Source: Flavicella sp965243265 (GTDB lineage: Bacteria; Bacteroidota; Bacteroidia; Flavobacteriales; Flavobacteriaceae). From it: DNA of 64,000 nucleotides. Numbering within the stretch: position 1 is the stretch's first letter; each line of letters starts with the position of its first letter. Made by a program: the position numbers and the translations under genes. Below the pieces are notes generated by a model. That model saw only the letters and a list, made by a program, of their open reading frames with translations, was not told the origin of the DNA and made no database searches. Positions 1 through 9,185 of the stretch are shown in pieces. The stretch covers positions 28,814 through 92,813 of the forward strand of contig CBDEUL010000003.1 in the NCBI GenBank assembly GCA_965243265.1. Reading direction: 5' to 3'.

Positions 1-499
1 TAGTGTTGTCTAAACCAGATAGGGGTTCATCTAATAATAAAATTTCAGGTTTTTGTACCAGGGCTCTTGCAAGGGCAACTCTTTGTTTTTGACCTCCAGA
101 GAGTTGGTTAGGTTTTGCATGTTGTAGTTCGGTAAGTTCTATAACATTGATAAGTTCTTCTACAATATTTGTGTTTTGTCCTTTATCAAGTGCAAATAGT
201 AAATTTTCACGTACACTCATATTAGGAAATAAGGCGAAGTCTTGAAAAACAAAACCAATTTTTCTGTCCTGTGGCTTTAGGTGTGTTTTTTTAGTAGTAA
301 ACCAGGTGTGGTTATTAACAATAATTGTCCCTTTATCAGGAGTTAAGAGCCCTGCAAGCATTCTTAAAATAGATGTTTTTCCTGCACCAGATTCTCCGTA
401 AATAGCAATGAGTTCTCCTTTTTGAATTGTAGTATCAATGGTTAAGTTCATGATACCATTTGCAGCAGAAAGTTTTTTTTCTAGTTTGAGTTGTATCAT
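1..499 (-). CDS. modC: Molybdate ABC transporter ATP-binding protein ModC (partial)
   Basis: ATPase that powers molybdate import through ModB at the inner membrane. The visible N-terminal ~166 residues show Walker A (GESGAGKTS, about residues 34-42), a Q-loop (VFQDFALFP), the ABC signature LSGGQKQR and Walker B LLLDEPLSGLD. The C-terminal part, including any MOP-type molybdate-binding domain, lies beyond the left edge. The ATG (497-499) overlaps the modB stop as ATGA, so the two are translationally coupled. The ABC-ATPase call is certain from the motifs; the molybdate assignment comes from modA and modB upstream. Confidence 0.93.
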   Translation of the reverse strand, partial: MIQLKLEKKLSAANGIMNLTIDTTIQKGELIAIYGESGAGKTSILRMLAGLLTPDKGTIIVNNHTWFTTKKTHLKPQDRKIGFVFQDFALFPNMSVRENLLFALDKGQNTNIVEELINVIELTELQHAKPNQLSGGQKQRVALARALVQKPEILLLDEPLSGLDNT

Positions 500-1170
500 T
501 TCCAAATCCTTTTTAAATAGTTTCCATTAACTAAATACACAATCAATAAGATGCTAAATGTTATTGCAAATAAAATTAATGAATAGGAGTTTGCTGCATC
601 ATAGTTCAAGGTTTCTACCTCGTCATAAATTGCAATAGAAGCAACTTTTGTTTTTCCAGGAATGTTACCACCAATCATTAATACAACTCCAAATTCACCT
701 ATGGTATGGGCAAAAGCCAATACAATTCCAGTAAGTAATGATGGTCTGATATTAGGGAGTAGTACTTTTGTCAGTATTGTGGTTTTTGATTTTCCTAGAA
801 GTGATGCTGCTTCAATTAAAGAAACAGGTAGGCTAGAAAATCCTGCTTGTATAGGATGTACCATAAAAGGTAAACTGTATATGATAGAACCAACAACAAG
901 ACCTTCAAAAGAAAACAAAAGTTGTAAACCTAAGTTTTCTTGTACCCATAATCCGAATGAAGAACTAGGACTAAAGGCAACTAATAAATAAAAGCCTAAA
1001 ACAGTAGGAGGTAACACCAAGGGCATACTTACTAGGGTTTCAAAAATAGGTTTTAGTTTAGATTTGGTAAAGGCAAGCCAGTATGATAGAGGGAGTGTTA
1101 TTAGTAACAAGAGTACTGTGGTTACAGTAGCCAGTTTAAAAGTTAATAATAAAGGTTGCCAATCAATCAT
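496..1170 (-). CDS. modB: Molybdate ABC transporter permease ModB
   Basis: Inner-membrane channel subunit of the molybdate importer. At 224 residues it is the normal ModB size, with about five hydrophobic segments. The cytoplasmic EAA loop that docks on the ATPase reads EAASLLGKSKTTILTKVLLP (about residues 120-139), followed by the typical GEFGVVLMIGGNIPGKT stretch of ModB/CysT-type permeases. It lies 35 nt downstream of modA and overlaps modC by 4 nt, so it is part of one transcript. Tungstate or sulfate permeases are the nearest alternatives, but the ModA sequence and the molybdoenzyme genes in this window favour molybdate. Confidence 0.93.
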   Translation of the reverse strand: MIDWQPLLLTFKLATVTTVLLLLITLPLSYWLAFTKSKLKPIFETLVSMPLVLPPTVLGFYLLVAFSPSSSFGLWVQENLGLQLLFSFEGLVVGSIIYSLPFMVHPIQAGFSSLPVSLIEAASLLGKSKTTILTKVLLPNIRPSLLTGIVLAFAHTIGEFGVVLMIGGNIPGKTKVASIAIYDEVETLNYDAANSYSLILFAITFSILLIVYLVNGNYLKRIWK

Positions 1171-1205
1171 GTAAAGTTTTTATTGAAATCTATAGTACAA
1201 TGTTA

Positions 1206-1946
1206 CTACTTGGTTGGTGAATAGCCAAAGTCAAGCAGTGTTTTTTTAGCAGCGTTAGATTTCATGTACTCGTAAAATTCTTTTGCGTTTTGGTTAGAGG
1301 TGTTTAATAAAATTATTCCTTGTGCAATAGGTGTGTATAAATTGGAAGGAATATCAATCCATTTTCCTTTGTCTTTTAGTACTGGGGCCATTACAACGGA
1401 TTTGGAGGTGAAACCAAGATCTACAGATTTTGAAATAATAAATTGATTGGTTTGGGAGATACTTTCACCATAAACAAGTTTATTTTGAACACTTTTGTAG
1501 AGTTCTTTGTTTTTTAAAACTTCTATACTAGCATTTCCATAAGGTGCTGTTTTGGGGTTAGAGATAGCTATGTGTTTTGCTTTTTTTAGAGCATTAAAAT
1601 TTAAAGAGTCTGTTTTTAAAGACCATAATACAAGTTTGCCAAAAGCATAGAGTTGTGGTTTTTCTGAAGAATAGCCTTTTTGAAATAAATTGTTAGGATA
1701 CTTCATATCTGCGGAAGCAAAAATATCAAAAGGAGCTCCTTCTTTTATTTGTGCAGTTAATTTCCCTGACGACCCTACAATGAGGTTGCATTGTATACCT
1801 GTTTTTGAAGAAAAATCATGGGTGATTTTTTTCATAGCAAATTGCATATTGGCAGCAACAGCTATGTTTAATGTTTTGGGAGCATTGTTTTTACAGCTAA
1901 ATAGTGTTGTAAGAATTAGAAATATAAATAACTGTTTTTTGACCAT
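1206..1946 (-). CDS. modA: Molybdate-binding periplasmic protein ModA
   Basis: High-affinity oxyanion receptor delivering molybdate to ModBC. The first residues form a lipoprotein signal (hydrophobic run ending TLFSC at residues 14-18). The mature protein has ModA hallmarks: LNIAVAANMQFAMKKI near the N-terminus, GSSGKLTAQIKEGAPFDIFASADMKYP around residues 59-84, and NPKTAPYGNAS around residues 131-141. Its 246 residues are usual for the family. It starts 8 nt after the stop of the upstream outer membrane protein gene, so the two are probably co-transcribed. The lipid anchor fits a Gram-negative periplasm. Confidence 0.93.
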   Translation of the reverse strand: MVKKQLFIFLILTTLFSCKNNAPKTLNIAVAANMQFAMKKITHDFSSKTGIQCNLIVGSSGKLTAQIKEGAPFDIFASADMKYPNNLFQKGYSSEKPQLYAFGKLVLWSLKTDSLNFNALKKAKHIAISNPKTAPYGNASIEVLKNKELYKSVQNKLVYGESISQTNQFIISKSVDLGFTSKSVVMAPVLKDKGKWIDIPSNLYTPIAQGIILLNTSNQNAKEFYEYMKSNAAKKTLLDFGYSPTK

Positions 1947-1954
1947 TTAGTTGC

Positions 1955-3388
1955 TTAGTTGGAGGTTTTATTATTTTGAAATTTATAGGTGAAACCAAAA
2001 ATTAATCCAATTCTTATAAAGCGAGCATCTACGGTATTACTAATATCTCCGTAAAGTAGGTTGTCTTCATCAGGAGAAGTAAGGTCTACAAACTGTCTAG
2101 AGTTGTTGTTAACTCCAAAAGAGGTGCTAAGACCTAGGTTTAAATTGTATTTATCGGTATCATAATCTACACCTCCGCTAAAGTGATAAATATCAAAACG
2201 ACTAAATGTAGAAGAAGACCCAACTTTTAATTCATCCAATCCGTTGTTGTTAAAATCGGTTCTAAAACCATAGAGCATGGTTAGTTTGTCACTAAAATGA
2301 TATTCATACCCTAAAGCGATATTTAGGACTGCTTTGTTGGCAACGTTTACCCTGCTGAGGTCTTCATTTTCAGGAATTGAATTTTCTTCTTCTTCAGTTA
2401 AAGGAACTGGGTCTTTGATGAGGTTGTAGGTATCTATTTTTCCAAAATAGGCAATTGTTGTATAAGCTGTACTTTTATCAGCTATAGGAAAGCTTAAACC
2501 ATAATCAATAATCCAAGGAGATTTGTATCTGTTGTTGACTTTTAATTGTGTGTATGAAAATTTATAGTTTTCACGATCGGGAATAAGAATATGTGATGAA
2601 ATATCAAAATAGGTGCTAGAAAAAATATCTAAGGCAACTCTAGGGGTTGTGATATTTCCTCCCATTTTTAGGTTGTTTATTCTGTATGCCCAACCAATTT
2701 TTGTGAATAGAGCAACATTGTTGTAGCGTAAACTGTAGTAATTAGAGTTGTAGGCTAATATTCCTGCGGAGTTGTCATCATCATATATATTTACATCTAT
2801 ACGTTCTAATTTTGTTTCAGATCTAAAAGCAGCAAATACACTAAATCCTATACCTAGGTTTTCGTTTATTCTATAAGCACGTCCACCTGCAAGCCATTTT
2901 TCACGTGTTTCATTGGAGAATTGATAGGTTCCAGAAAAGTGTTCGTTGTTTGGAGATGTGCTTAAGACATCTCTTGTTCCTGAGTTTTTAGCATCTAAGG
3001 TGGTGCTTGATAATGAGTAGTTCATTAAAGCATAGTTGATTGTTAACCAAGGTCTTTTTTTATCTTTGATAACTCCTGAAACTACACTGGGAACAAATTC
3101 AAGTTTAGTAGTGCTAAGGTCTATACCATCACCTGCTGCATTTTTATAGCTCTGAAGGTCTGCATATCCAAGGTCACCTGTTACAGTAATGGAAGATTTT
3201 TTAATAAAAGCCATTCCTCCTGGGTTGTAATAAATAGAACTGTTGTCGCTAACACTTCCTACAATAGAGCCGGATAACATGGAAGATCTAGCTCCAAGAT
3301 GGTTCATCCAATAGTTGTTTATTTGTGCAAATGAAAAACTAGAATTGCATATAAAAAGGAGTGTTATGAGAACTTTTAAAAGATTCAC
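1955..3388 (-). CDS. OmpP1/FadL-family outer membrane protein, first gene of the mod transcript
   Basis: Predicted outer-membrane beta-barrel of 477 residues with a cleavable signal peptide (hydrophobic segment ending SFSFAQ). The mature start (NHLGARSSMLSGSIVGSVSDNSSIYYNPGG, quoted here only as a family pattern) is the conserved N-terminal hatch region of FadL/OmpP1/TodX transporters. The remainder alternates like a barrel and ends in a strand. The start codon is GTG (3386-3388). Only 8 nt separate its stop from modA, so it is co-transcribed with modABC. FadL proteins normally pass hydrophobic compounds; a role in molybdate entry would be new and is only inferred from the linkage. Confidence 0.75.
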   Translation of the reverse strand: MNLLKVLITLLFICNSSFSFAQINNYWMNHLGARSSMLSGSIVGSVSDNSSIYYNPGGMAFIKKSSITVTGDLGYADLQSYKNAAGDGIDLSTTKLEFVPSVVSGVIKDKKRPWLTINYALMNYSLSSTTLDAKNSGTRDVLSTSPNNEHFSGTYQFSNETREKWLAGGRAYRINENLGIGFSVFAAFRSETKLERIDVNIYDDDNSAGILAYNSNYYSLRYNNVALFTKIGWAYRINNLKMGGNITTPRVALDIFSSTYFDISSHILIPDRENYKFSYTQLKVNNRYKSPWIIDYGLSFPIADKSTAYTTIAYFGKIDTYNLIKDPVPLTEEEENSIPENEDLSRVNVANKAVLNIALGYEYHFSDKLTMLYGFRTDFNNNGLDELKVGSSSTFSRFDIYHFSGGVDYDTDKYNLNLGLSTSFGVNNNSRQFVDLTSPDEDNLLYGDISNTVDARFIRIGLIFGFTYKFQNNKTSN

Positions 3389-3422
3389 AGAAAGTATTTT
3401 TTGATAGTATTATTTTAGCCTG

Positions 3423-3430
3423 CAAAATTA
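3423..3430 (-). promoter_or_regulatory. Candidate -7 element (TAATTTTG) for the OMP-modABC operon
   Basis: On the minus strand TAATTTTG fits the Bacteroidota consensus TAnnTTTG. It lies 35 nt before the GTG start of the OMP gene, giving a leader of about 28 nt. I see no clear TTG at the -33 spacing, so the call is moderate. No recognisable ModE-type palindrome is evident nearby. Confidence 0.4.
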
Positions 3431-3478
3431 AATATTTAAGATTTAATTATGAGTGGTTTAGATATGTTTTTCATGGGA

Positions 3479-4660
3479 TTATCTTTTTTCATCGGCATTA
3501 CTATTGCTATACCCAAAAGTGTATTTAGCAGCAAATTGTAATCTGTGAAAGCCTCCAAAAACTCCTGCTAATAATTGCCTTTGTCCGTACATATATTCAA
3601 CCCCCAACCTCATTTGTGGTATCGGGTCCCATTTTAGGTTTCCTGAAATACTGTAACTGGCTTCGTTTGTTTCTGCAGCAACTAGGTTTGCATTTAGTTT
3701 TGCTTTGTAAGCAGCAATACTTATACTAGAACTTAATGTTTTGGGTTTCCAGTAGTGGTTGTAAGCAATGTATCCGTTTAGGGTTTCTATTTGTTCTAAA
3801 CTTCCTGTAGAGGTTTGCATGGCAGCTGAACCAAAGCCAGCAGCTAAATAACGTCCCAGTCCACTACCAAAGGTAGTTACCATTCTAAAATCATCCCCTT
3901 TTTTTCCGACGAGTATTTTTCCTCCTGAGGTAATTCCAAACCCAGCGGTAGAGTGTCGTTTGTTATCTGTTGTGTTTCGATAGTGTAGGGTTCTTCCAAT
4001 GGCAGCGATAGACCAGGTAGTTCTTTTGCCTTCAAAGTTTTTTCTTACAACAATATCGGGTGCTATTTCAAAGTCTGTAACAAGTGAGGCGCTACCTTGG
4101 TAAGCATTGATAGTGGTTTCTGGGTTTTCTAAAGCAAACCACCAGCTTCCTGCTTTGTATCGTATTTGTGGTTGGCGTATAAATACCAAACCATCCATAG
4201 CTCCTGTAAAATCAATTTCATCAGGTAAGGTAACCACCATAAAGGTAGACCAAGTTTGACCGATAAGAAATTGATCCCATTCAAAATAGGCATGACGAAT
4301 TCTAGGGTTGAATGAATTGGTAACTTTTTCGTCTCCAGAGCTAGACATCATAAAGTCCATTTCTATAAAACCGTGAATCTCTTTGTCTAAAATTTTTGTA
4401 AGCACGTCAAAGTTAAAACGGGTTTCTTTTACATGGTAATCTAAATCAAAATTTCCGTCTTTAGGTCCTACGGGTATTTGACTAGGCAAATGAAAATCTC
4501 TAAGTGCATTTGTGGCGTCTACATCTCCATTTTCGTACCAAGTATTTATAAAATCAGCTTTTATATATCCTCCATATTTAAAGGTGGTTGGGCTCTTTTT
4601 TTCTTGAGCGTTTATTAATAAGGGAATGATAAGGAATAGAAAAGAGATGTTTTTTTTCAT
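3479..4660 (-). CDS. DcaP-like outer membrane porin
   Basis: A 393-residue protein with a signal peptide (MKKNISFLFLIIPLLINAQ) and a long beta-rich body. The opening TTFKYGGYIKADFINTWY, the RIRHAYFEWDQFLIGQTWSTF segment and the closing aromatic beta-strand pattern match DcaP-like porins, which form outer-membrane trimers and pass small, often anionic molecules. It stands between the mod operon and a formate/oxalate-type carrier, so passage of small carboxylates across the outer membrane is plausible but inferred. It is separated from the carrier gene by a terminator. Confidence 0.7.
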   Translation of the reverse strand: MKKNISFLFLIIPLLINAQEKKSPTTFKYGGYIKADFINTWYENGDVDATNALRDFHLPSQIPVGPKDGNFDLDYHVKETRFNFDVLTKILDKEIHGFIEMDFMMSSSGDEKVTNSFNPRIRHAYFEWDQFLIGQTWSTFMVVTLPDEIDFTGAMDGLVFIRQPQIRYKAGSWWFALENPETTINAYQGSASLVTDFEIAPDIVVRKNFEGKRTTWSIAAIGRTLHYRNTTDNKRHSTAGFGITSGGKILVGKKGDDFRMVTTFGSGLGRYLAAGFGSAAMQTSTGSLEQIETLNGYIAYNHYWKPKTLSSSISIAAYKAKLNANLVAAETNEASYSISGNLKWDPIPQMRLGVEYMYGQRQLLAGVFGGFHRLQFAAKYTFGYSNSNADEKR

Positions 4661-4741
4661 GGTTTGGTTGTTTGAAAGTATGAGAGACTTTTAAACAAAT
4701 ATATGAAAGTGAAGATAGATGAGGTGTTTTAGGTGTTTATA

Positions 4742-4796
4742 GAAAAAAGAATCCCCCTTTTCAACCCAAAAAGAAGTAGTAGGGGAAAGAGGGATT
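4742..4796 (-). terminator. Rho-independent terminator after the OFA carrier gene
   Basis: Imperfect inverted repeat: AATCCCCCTTTTC (4750-4762) pairs with GAAAGAGGGATT (4785-4796) with one bulged base. On the minus strand it is followed by a T-rich run (complement of 4742-4749). It lies just downstream of the MFS carrier gene that ends at 4819. Confidence 0.65.
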
Positions 4797-4818
4797 TAAC
4801 AAACAACAACGATTGTAC

Positions 4819-6075
4819 TTATGTGGTTATAGGTTTTAAGTTTTTTGTTTTATACGTTTGAGAAATTGATATTTTCATAATAATTGATATGGTTAAGGCT
4901 ACAACAAATAGTCCTGCAAAAATGCTTAGGGTTGCATCTAATGAGCCAGTACTTTCTTTTACTTTATCGTAAATGGTAGGTCCAACAACTCCTGCCAGTC
5001 CCCAAGCAGCTAGTACCATTCCGTGGATAGCTCCTAATTGTTTTGTTCCGAATAAATCTCCTAAAAAGGCAGGTAGTGTAGAGAATCCTCCTCCGTACAT
5101 AGTAATTACTGTAAATAGAATAATTAAAAAGACTAATTCTGTAGTGATATTAGGCAAGAAATAGAAGGCTAGTATTTGAAAGCTAAAGAATATGATGTAT
5201 GTATTGGCTCTTCCAAGATAATCTGATAAACTAGACCATAATATTCTACCCAATCCATTAAATACTCCAATAAACCCTACAATTGCTGCAGCTTCCATAG
5301 GTGTGTAGTTTAGTTTTTCTTGCATCATTGGGCTTGCTGCTGAAATAATAGCAATACCACAGGATATGTTGATAAACATCATAATCCAGATGTAGTAAAA
5401 ACGAGGAGATTTTAAAGCGGAGTTGGCATCAATATTTGAAATGTCTGCTTTTATTTTTTTGTTTTCTCCTTCTTTGTATCCTTCTGGCATATAACCTACC
5501 GGAGGTCTTTCAATATATCTGGCAGAAGATAGTATAAGTATCATGTAAACGATTCCTAAAACATAAAAAGTGTTTGCAACGCCTACGGTTTCAAATAGCT
5601 TTTGCATTACGGGACCAAAGATTAATGCAGCAAAACCAAAGCCCATAATAGCCATACCTGTTGCTAATCCTCTTTTGTCTGGAAACCATTTAACTAAGGT
5701 GCTTACAGGAGTTATATATCCTAATCCTAAACCAATACCTCCGATGAAACCGTAGCAAATAAAGAATAGTGGTAGTGATTCCATTTGTACAGCTAAACCA
5801 GATCCTAGAATTCCTACTCCGTAAAAAATACCTGCAGTAGTACCGCTTATTTTTGGTCCTACTTTTTCTACCCACCTTCCTAAAAAGGCTGCTGATAAAC
5901 CTAATAGCAATATGGCTATTTTAAAAGACCATTTGATAACACTGTTTTCAACTCCAAAAACATCTTTTACGGGATTGGTCATTACAGAGTATGCATATAC
6001 CGATCCTATTGAAATATGAATTCCAACAGCAGAGGCAGCAATAAGCCATCTGTTTTTAATTTTTTGTTCACTCAT
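4819..6075 (-). CDS. OFA-family MFS transporter (oxalate/formate antiporter type)
   Basis: Twelve-helix major facilitator of 418 residues. The N-terminus KNRWLIAASAVGIHISIGSVYAYSVM is the signature of the oxalate/formate antiporter (OFA) family. Helix 5-6 region GLGYITPVSTLVKWFPDKRGLATGMA and the C-terminal half (GRILWSSLSDYLGR) are also typical. OFA members exchange small monocarboxylates such as formate, oxalate or lactate. It stands just downstream of pflB-pflA, whose product is formate, with a gap of 71 nt, so formate (or lactate) export is the best guess. The substrate cannot be settled from sequence. Confidence 0.8.
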   Translation of the reverse strand: MSEQKIKNRWLIAASAVGIHISIGSVYAYSVMTNPVKDVFGVENSVIKWSFKIAILLLGLSAAFLGRWVEKVGPKISGTTAGIFYGVGILGSGLAVQMESLPLFFICYGFIGGIGLGLGYITPVSTLVKWFPDKRGLATGMAIMGFGFAALIFGPVMQKLFETVGVANTFYVLGIVYMILILSSARYIERPPVGYMPEGYKEGENKKIKADISNIDANSALKSPRFYYIWIMMFINISCGIAIISAASPMMQEKLNYTPMEAAAIVGFIGVFNGLGRILWSSLSDYLGRANTYIIFFSFQILAFYFLPNITTELVFLIILFTVITMYGGGFSTLPAFLGDLFGTKQLGAIHGMVLAAWGLAGVVGPTIYDKVKESTGSLDATLSIFAGLFVVALTISIIMKISISQTYKTKNLKPITT

Positions 6076-6146
6076 AATTTTATTATTTATCCCTTTGTAG
6101 GGGTTGTTTTTTCGTATTTGTTCAAAGTCAATAATTTTTTAAGAGG

Positions 6147-6953
6147 TTAGTTGACTTTTACTTCTTTGAAATAGTTCTGTAATATTTTTACAGCACTGTC
6201 AATTTCTTCAGGTGTGTTTTCTTCTACATTCTCCAATTCATATTTCCATCCTAAGGCTTCCCATTTGTGAACTCCTAGTTTGTGGTAGGGTTGAATTTCT
6301 ATTTTTTCAATGCTTTTATAGTTTTTAAAGTGTTCTCCGAGCGCATGTAATAATTCTGGTTTGTTGGTTATTTGAGGAATTAATACATAGCGTAACCACA
6401 TTTTTTTTCCAGAGGCTTCTCTGTGTGCGGCAAATCGGAAAGTAGTTTCTTTATTTTTTTGACCAGTTAACTTTTGATAGCCTTCTTCGGTCATGTGTTT
6501 GATGTCTAGCATCACCAAATCAGCATAATTATCTAGTAGTTCTTCCGTGAAATGGTTTAAGACTCTTCCGTTGGTATCAATATTGGTATGAATTCCTTCT
6601 TCTTTGAGCCTTTTAAAAAAAACGAGTAATTCTTTAGATTGTAAAAGAGGTTCTCCTCCAGAAACAGTTACACCTCCAAGTTTTCCAAAATAAGATTTCA
6701 TATTGATAGCTCGTTGTACTAAGGTTTCAATTTCATATTCGGTTCCTCCAGTAGTATCAATTGTATCAGGGTTGTGACAATACAAACATTTTAGTTTGCA
6801 ACCTTGTAAAAAAACTACCATGCGGATTCCTGGTCCGTCGTGTGTTCCAAAAGATTCTATGGAGTGTACTCGTAAAGTGTTTTCTGTAGTTTTGATAAGC
6901 TTATTTTTTAATAAGGCACCTGAAAAATCAGGTGCCTTGTGGTTTGTGTGCAA
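6147..6953 (-). CDS. pflA: Pyruvate formate-lyase activating enzyme (radical SAM)
   Basis: Radical-SAM enzyme that installs the glycyl radical on PflB. The CxxxCxxC iron-sulfur motif is CKLKCLYC (about residues 53-60), preceded by VHSIESFGTHDGPGIR and followed by the SAM-contact GGEP within VTVSGGEPLLQ. The reading frame opens directly after the pflB stop and in the same frame. No ATG lies before the conserved VHSIESFG segment, and the first usable start is TTG (6951-6953). A perfect 11-bp hairpin (6913-6938) falls inside this leader-like N-terminal extension, so the true start is uncertain and may be a non-standard codon after the hairpin. The product call itself is secure. Confidence 0.93.
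   Translation of the reverse strand: MHTNHKAPDFSGALLKNKLIKTTENTLRVHSIESFGTHDGPGIRMVVFLQGCKLKCLYCHNPDTIDTTGGTEYEIETLVQRAINMKSYFGKLGGVTVSGGEPLLQSKELLVFFKRLKEEGIHTNIDTNGRVLNHFTEELLDNYADLVMLDIKHMTEEGYQKLTGQKNKETTFRFAAHREASGKKMWLRYVLIPQITNKPELLHALGEHFKNYKSIEKIEIQPYHKLGVHKWEALGWKYELENVEENTPEEIDSAVKILQNYFKEVKVN
6913..6938 (-). promoter_or_regulatory. Intercistronic hairpin between pflB and pflA
   Basis: Perfect inverted repeat AAGGCACCTGA / TCAGGTGCCTT with a 4-base loop, 22 nt after the pflB stop codon. It is not followed by a T-tract on the minus strand (ATTAAAAAATAAG), so it is not a classic intrinsic terminator. It may protect the 3' end of pflB mRNA or reduce pflA expression relative to pflB, which would suit a catalytic activase needed in small amounts. 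Confidence 0.6.
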
Positions 6954-6959
6954 GAAGGG

Positions 6960-9185
6960 TTACATAGATCCGTGGAACGAACGTGTAATAACTTCTAACT
7001 GTTGCTCTTTTGTTAATCGAATAAAATTAACGGCATATCCAGAAACTCTAATGGTTAGTTGAGGGTATTCTTCTGGGTTTTCCATAGCGTCTAACAATGT
7101 TTCTTTGTTTAAAACATTTACATTTAAGTGTTGTGCTCCTCTGGCAAAGTATCCGTCTAATGTAGCTGCTAGGTTGGTAATTCTGTCTTCATCATTTGCT
7201 CCTAGTGATTTTGGTACTATAGAGAAGGTATTTGAAATACCGTCTTGAGAGTCTTTATAATCAATTTTAGAAACTGAGTTTAAAGATGCAATAGCTCCAT
7301 TGCTATCACGTCCGTGCATAGGGTTTGCTCCAGGTGCAAAAGGTACTCCTTTAGCTCTACCATCTGGTGTAGCTCCTGTTTTTTTACCATATACTACATT
7401 TGAGGTAATTGTTAATACAGACATGGTTGGTTCTGCATTTTTGTAAACGCTTAGTTTTTTCAATTCGTTGTTAAAGTCGGCAACAGCATTTTTAGCTAAG
7501 AGATCTACACGGTCATCATCATTTCCATATTTAGGGAATTCACCTTCTATGATAAAGTCAACCGTTAAGCCTTCTTCGTTTCTAACAGGTTTTACTTTTG
7601 CATATTTAATAGCCGATAATGAATCTGCAACAATTGATAACCCAGCAATACCGTATGCTATATTGATAGCAGGATTTGTGTCTATCAATGCCATTTGTGC
7701 TTTTTCGTAGTAATATTTATCGTGCATGTAGTGGATGATATTCATAGAATCATTATAGACACGCGCAACTTCGGTCATTGCAATTTTGAAGTTTGCCATT
7801 ACTTTGTCAAAGTCTAAATATTCATCAGTATATTCAGGAATTCCTTCGACCATTACTTTACCCGTATTTTCACATTTACCAGCATTTACAGCTAATAGTA
7901 GGGTTTTGGCTAAATTTGTTCTTGCTCCAAAGAATTGAATTTGTTTTCCTATTTCTTGAAAAGATACACAACAAGCAATACCATAATCGTCAGAGTTACG
8001 AAGGTTACGCATTAGGTTATCATTTTCAAATTGAATTGAAGAGGTGTCAATAGAAACTTTAGCACAGTAATCTTTAAAGTTTTGTGGCAATGCATCTGAC
8101 CAAAGAATGGTAATGTTTGGTTCTGGTGATGGTCCTAGGTTGTATAATGTGTGTAAGAAACGGAAAGATGTTTTGGTAACTTTTGTTCTTCCATCAGCAA
8201 ACATTCCTCCAATAGCTTCGGTAACCCAAGTAGGGTCTCCAGCGAAAATTTGATCGTATGCTTCCATTCTTAAGTGACGAACCATACGCAATTTCATTAC
8301 GAATTGATCAATGTATTCTTGTGCTTCTGCTTCTGTAATGATTCCTTCTTCTAAGTCTTTTTGAATATAAATATCTAAGAAAGAAGATACGTTACCTAGT
8401 GACATTGCAGCTCCATCTTGTTCTTTTACGGCAGCCAAATAAGCCATGTATGTCCATTGTACTGCTTCACGTGCATTTTCTGCTGGGCGAGATAAGTCTA
8501 AATCATAATGAGCACCCATGGCAATCATATCATTTAAGGCTCTAATTTGTTCAGAAACTTCTTCACGTAAACGTATTACAGCATCTGTCATAGGGCCTGT
8601 AATAGCATTTAGATCTTCTTTTTTTATTTCAATTAATTTATCAATACCATACAATGCTACTCTACGGTAGTCTCCAATTACACGTCCACGTGCATAATTG
8701 TCTGGTAATCCTGTAAGAAACCCTAGAGAACGGAATTTTCTAATTTCTGCTGTATACGCATCAAAAACTCCATCATTGTGTGTTTTTACGTATTTAGAGA
8801 AAAGGTTTGTTACGTTTTCATTTGGTTTTAAACCGTGTTCATCTAAAGCTTTTTCTACAACTTTAAAACCTCCAAAAGGTTTCATAGCTCTTTTTAAAAG
8901 CTCATCTGTTTGTAGTCCAACAATTGTTTCATTTTCTTTATCAATATAACCTGCTTCAAAAGAGTTTACACCAGAAATAGTATCTGTATCTACAGATCTA
9001 ACACCGTTGTTTAGTCTTTCTTCTTTTGTAGCTTTTTTACAGATTTCCCATAATTTTTGTGTTTTTTCTGTAGGACCTACTAAGAATTCATAGGTTCCAT
9101 GATAAGGAGTAATGTTATTACTTACGAAGTCACGAGGGCTAATGACTGAGTTCCAAATTCCACTTTTAAAGGTTGCTACTTTCAT
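6960..9185 (-). CDS. pflB: Formate C-acetyltransferase (pyruvate formate-lyase)
   Basis: Converts pyruvate and CoA to acetyl-CoA and formate in anaerobic metabolism. At 741 residues it is close to the usual ~760. The adjacent catalytic cysteines are in YGIACCVSF (around residue 400). The glycyl-radical loop near the C-terminus is IRVSGYAVNF, and the chain ends RSFHGSM as in other PFLs. It is the first gene before pflA and a formate-type carrier, forming a fermentation cluster. PFL is oxygen-sensitive, so this organism probably experiences low oxygen. Other glycyl-radical enzymes are excluded by the Cys-Cys pair. Confidence 0.96.
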   Translation of the reverse strand: MKVATFKSGIWNSVISPRDFVSNNITPYHGTYEFLVGPTEKTQKLWEICKKATKEERLNNGVRSVDTDTISGVNSFEAGYIDKENETIVGLQTDELLKRAMKPFGGFKVVEKALDEHGLKPNENVTNLFSKYVKTHNDGVFDAYTAEIRKFRSLGFLTGLPDNYARGRVIGDYRRVALYGIDKLIEIKKEDLNAITGPMTDAVIRLREEVSEQIRALNDMIAMGAHYDLDLSRPAENAREAVQWTYMAYLAAVKEQDGAAMSLGNVSSFLDIYIQKDLEEGIITEAEAQEYIDQFVMKLRMVRHLRMEAYDQIFAGDPTWVTEAIGGMFADGRTKVTKTSFRFLHTLYNLGPSPEPNITILWSDALPQNFKDYCAKVSIDTSSIQFENDNLMRNLRNSDDYGIACCVSFQEIGKQIQFFGARTNLAKTLLLAVNAGKCENTGKVMVEGIPEYTDEYLDFDKVMANFKIAMTEVARVYNDSMNIIHYMHDKYYYEKAQMALIDTNPAINIAYGIAGLSIVADSLSAIKYAKVKPVRNEEGLTVDFIIEGEFPKYGNDDDRVDLLAKNAVADFNNELKKLSVYKNAEPTMSVLTITSNVVYGKKTGATPDGRAKGVPFAPGANPMHGRDSNGAIASLNSVSKIDYKDSQDGISNTFSIVPKSLGANDEDRITNLAATLDGYFARGAQHLNVNVLNKETLLDAMENPEEYPQLTIRVSGYAVNFIRLTKEQQLEVITRSFHGSM

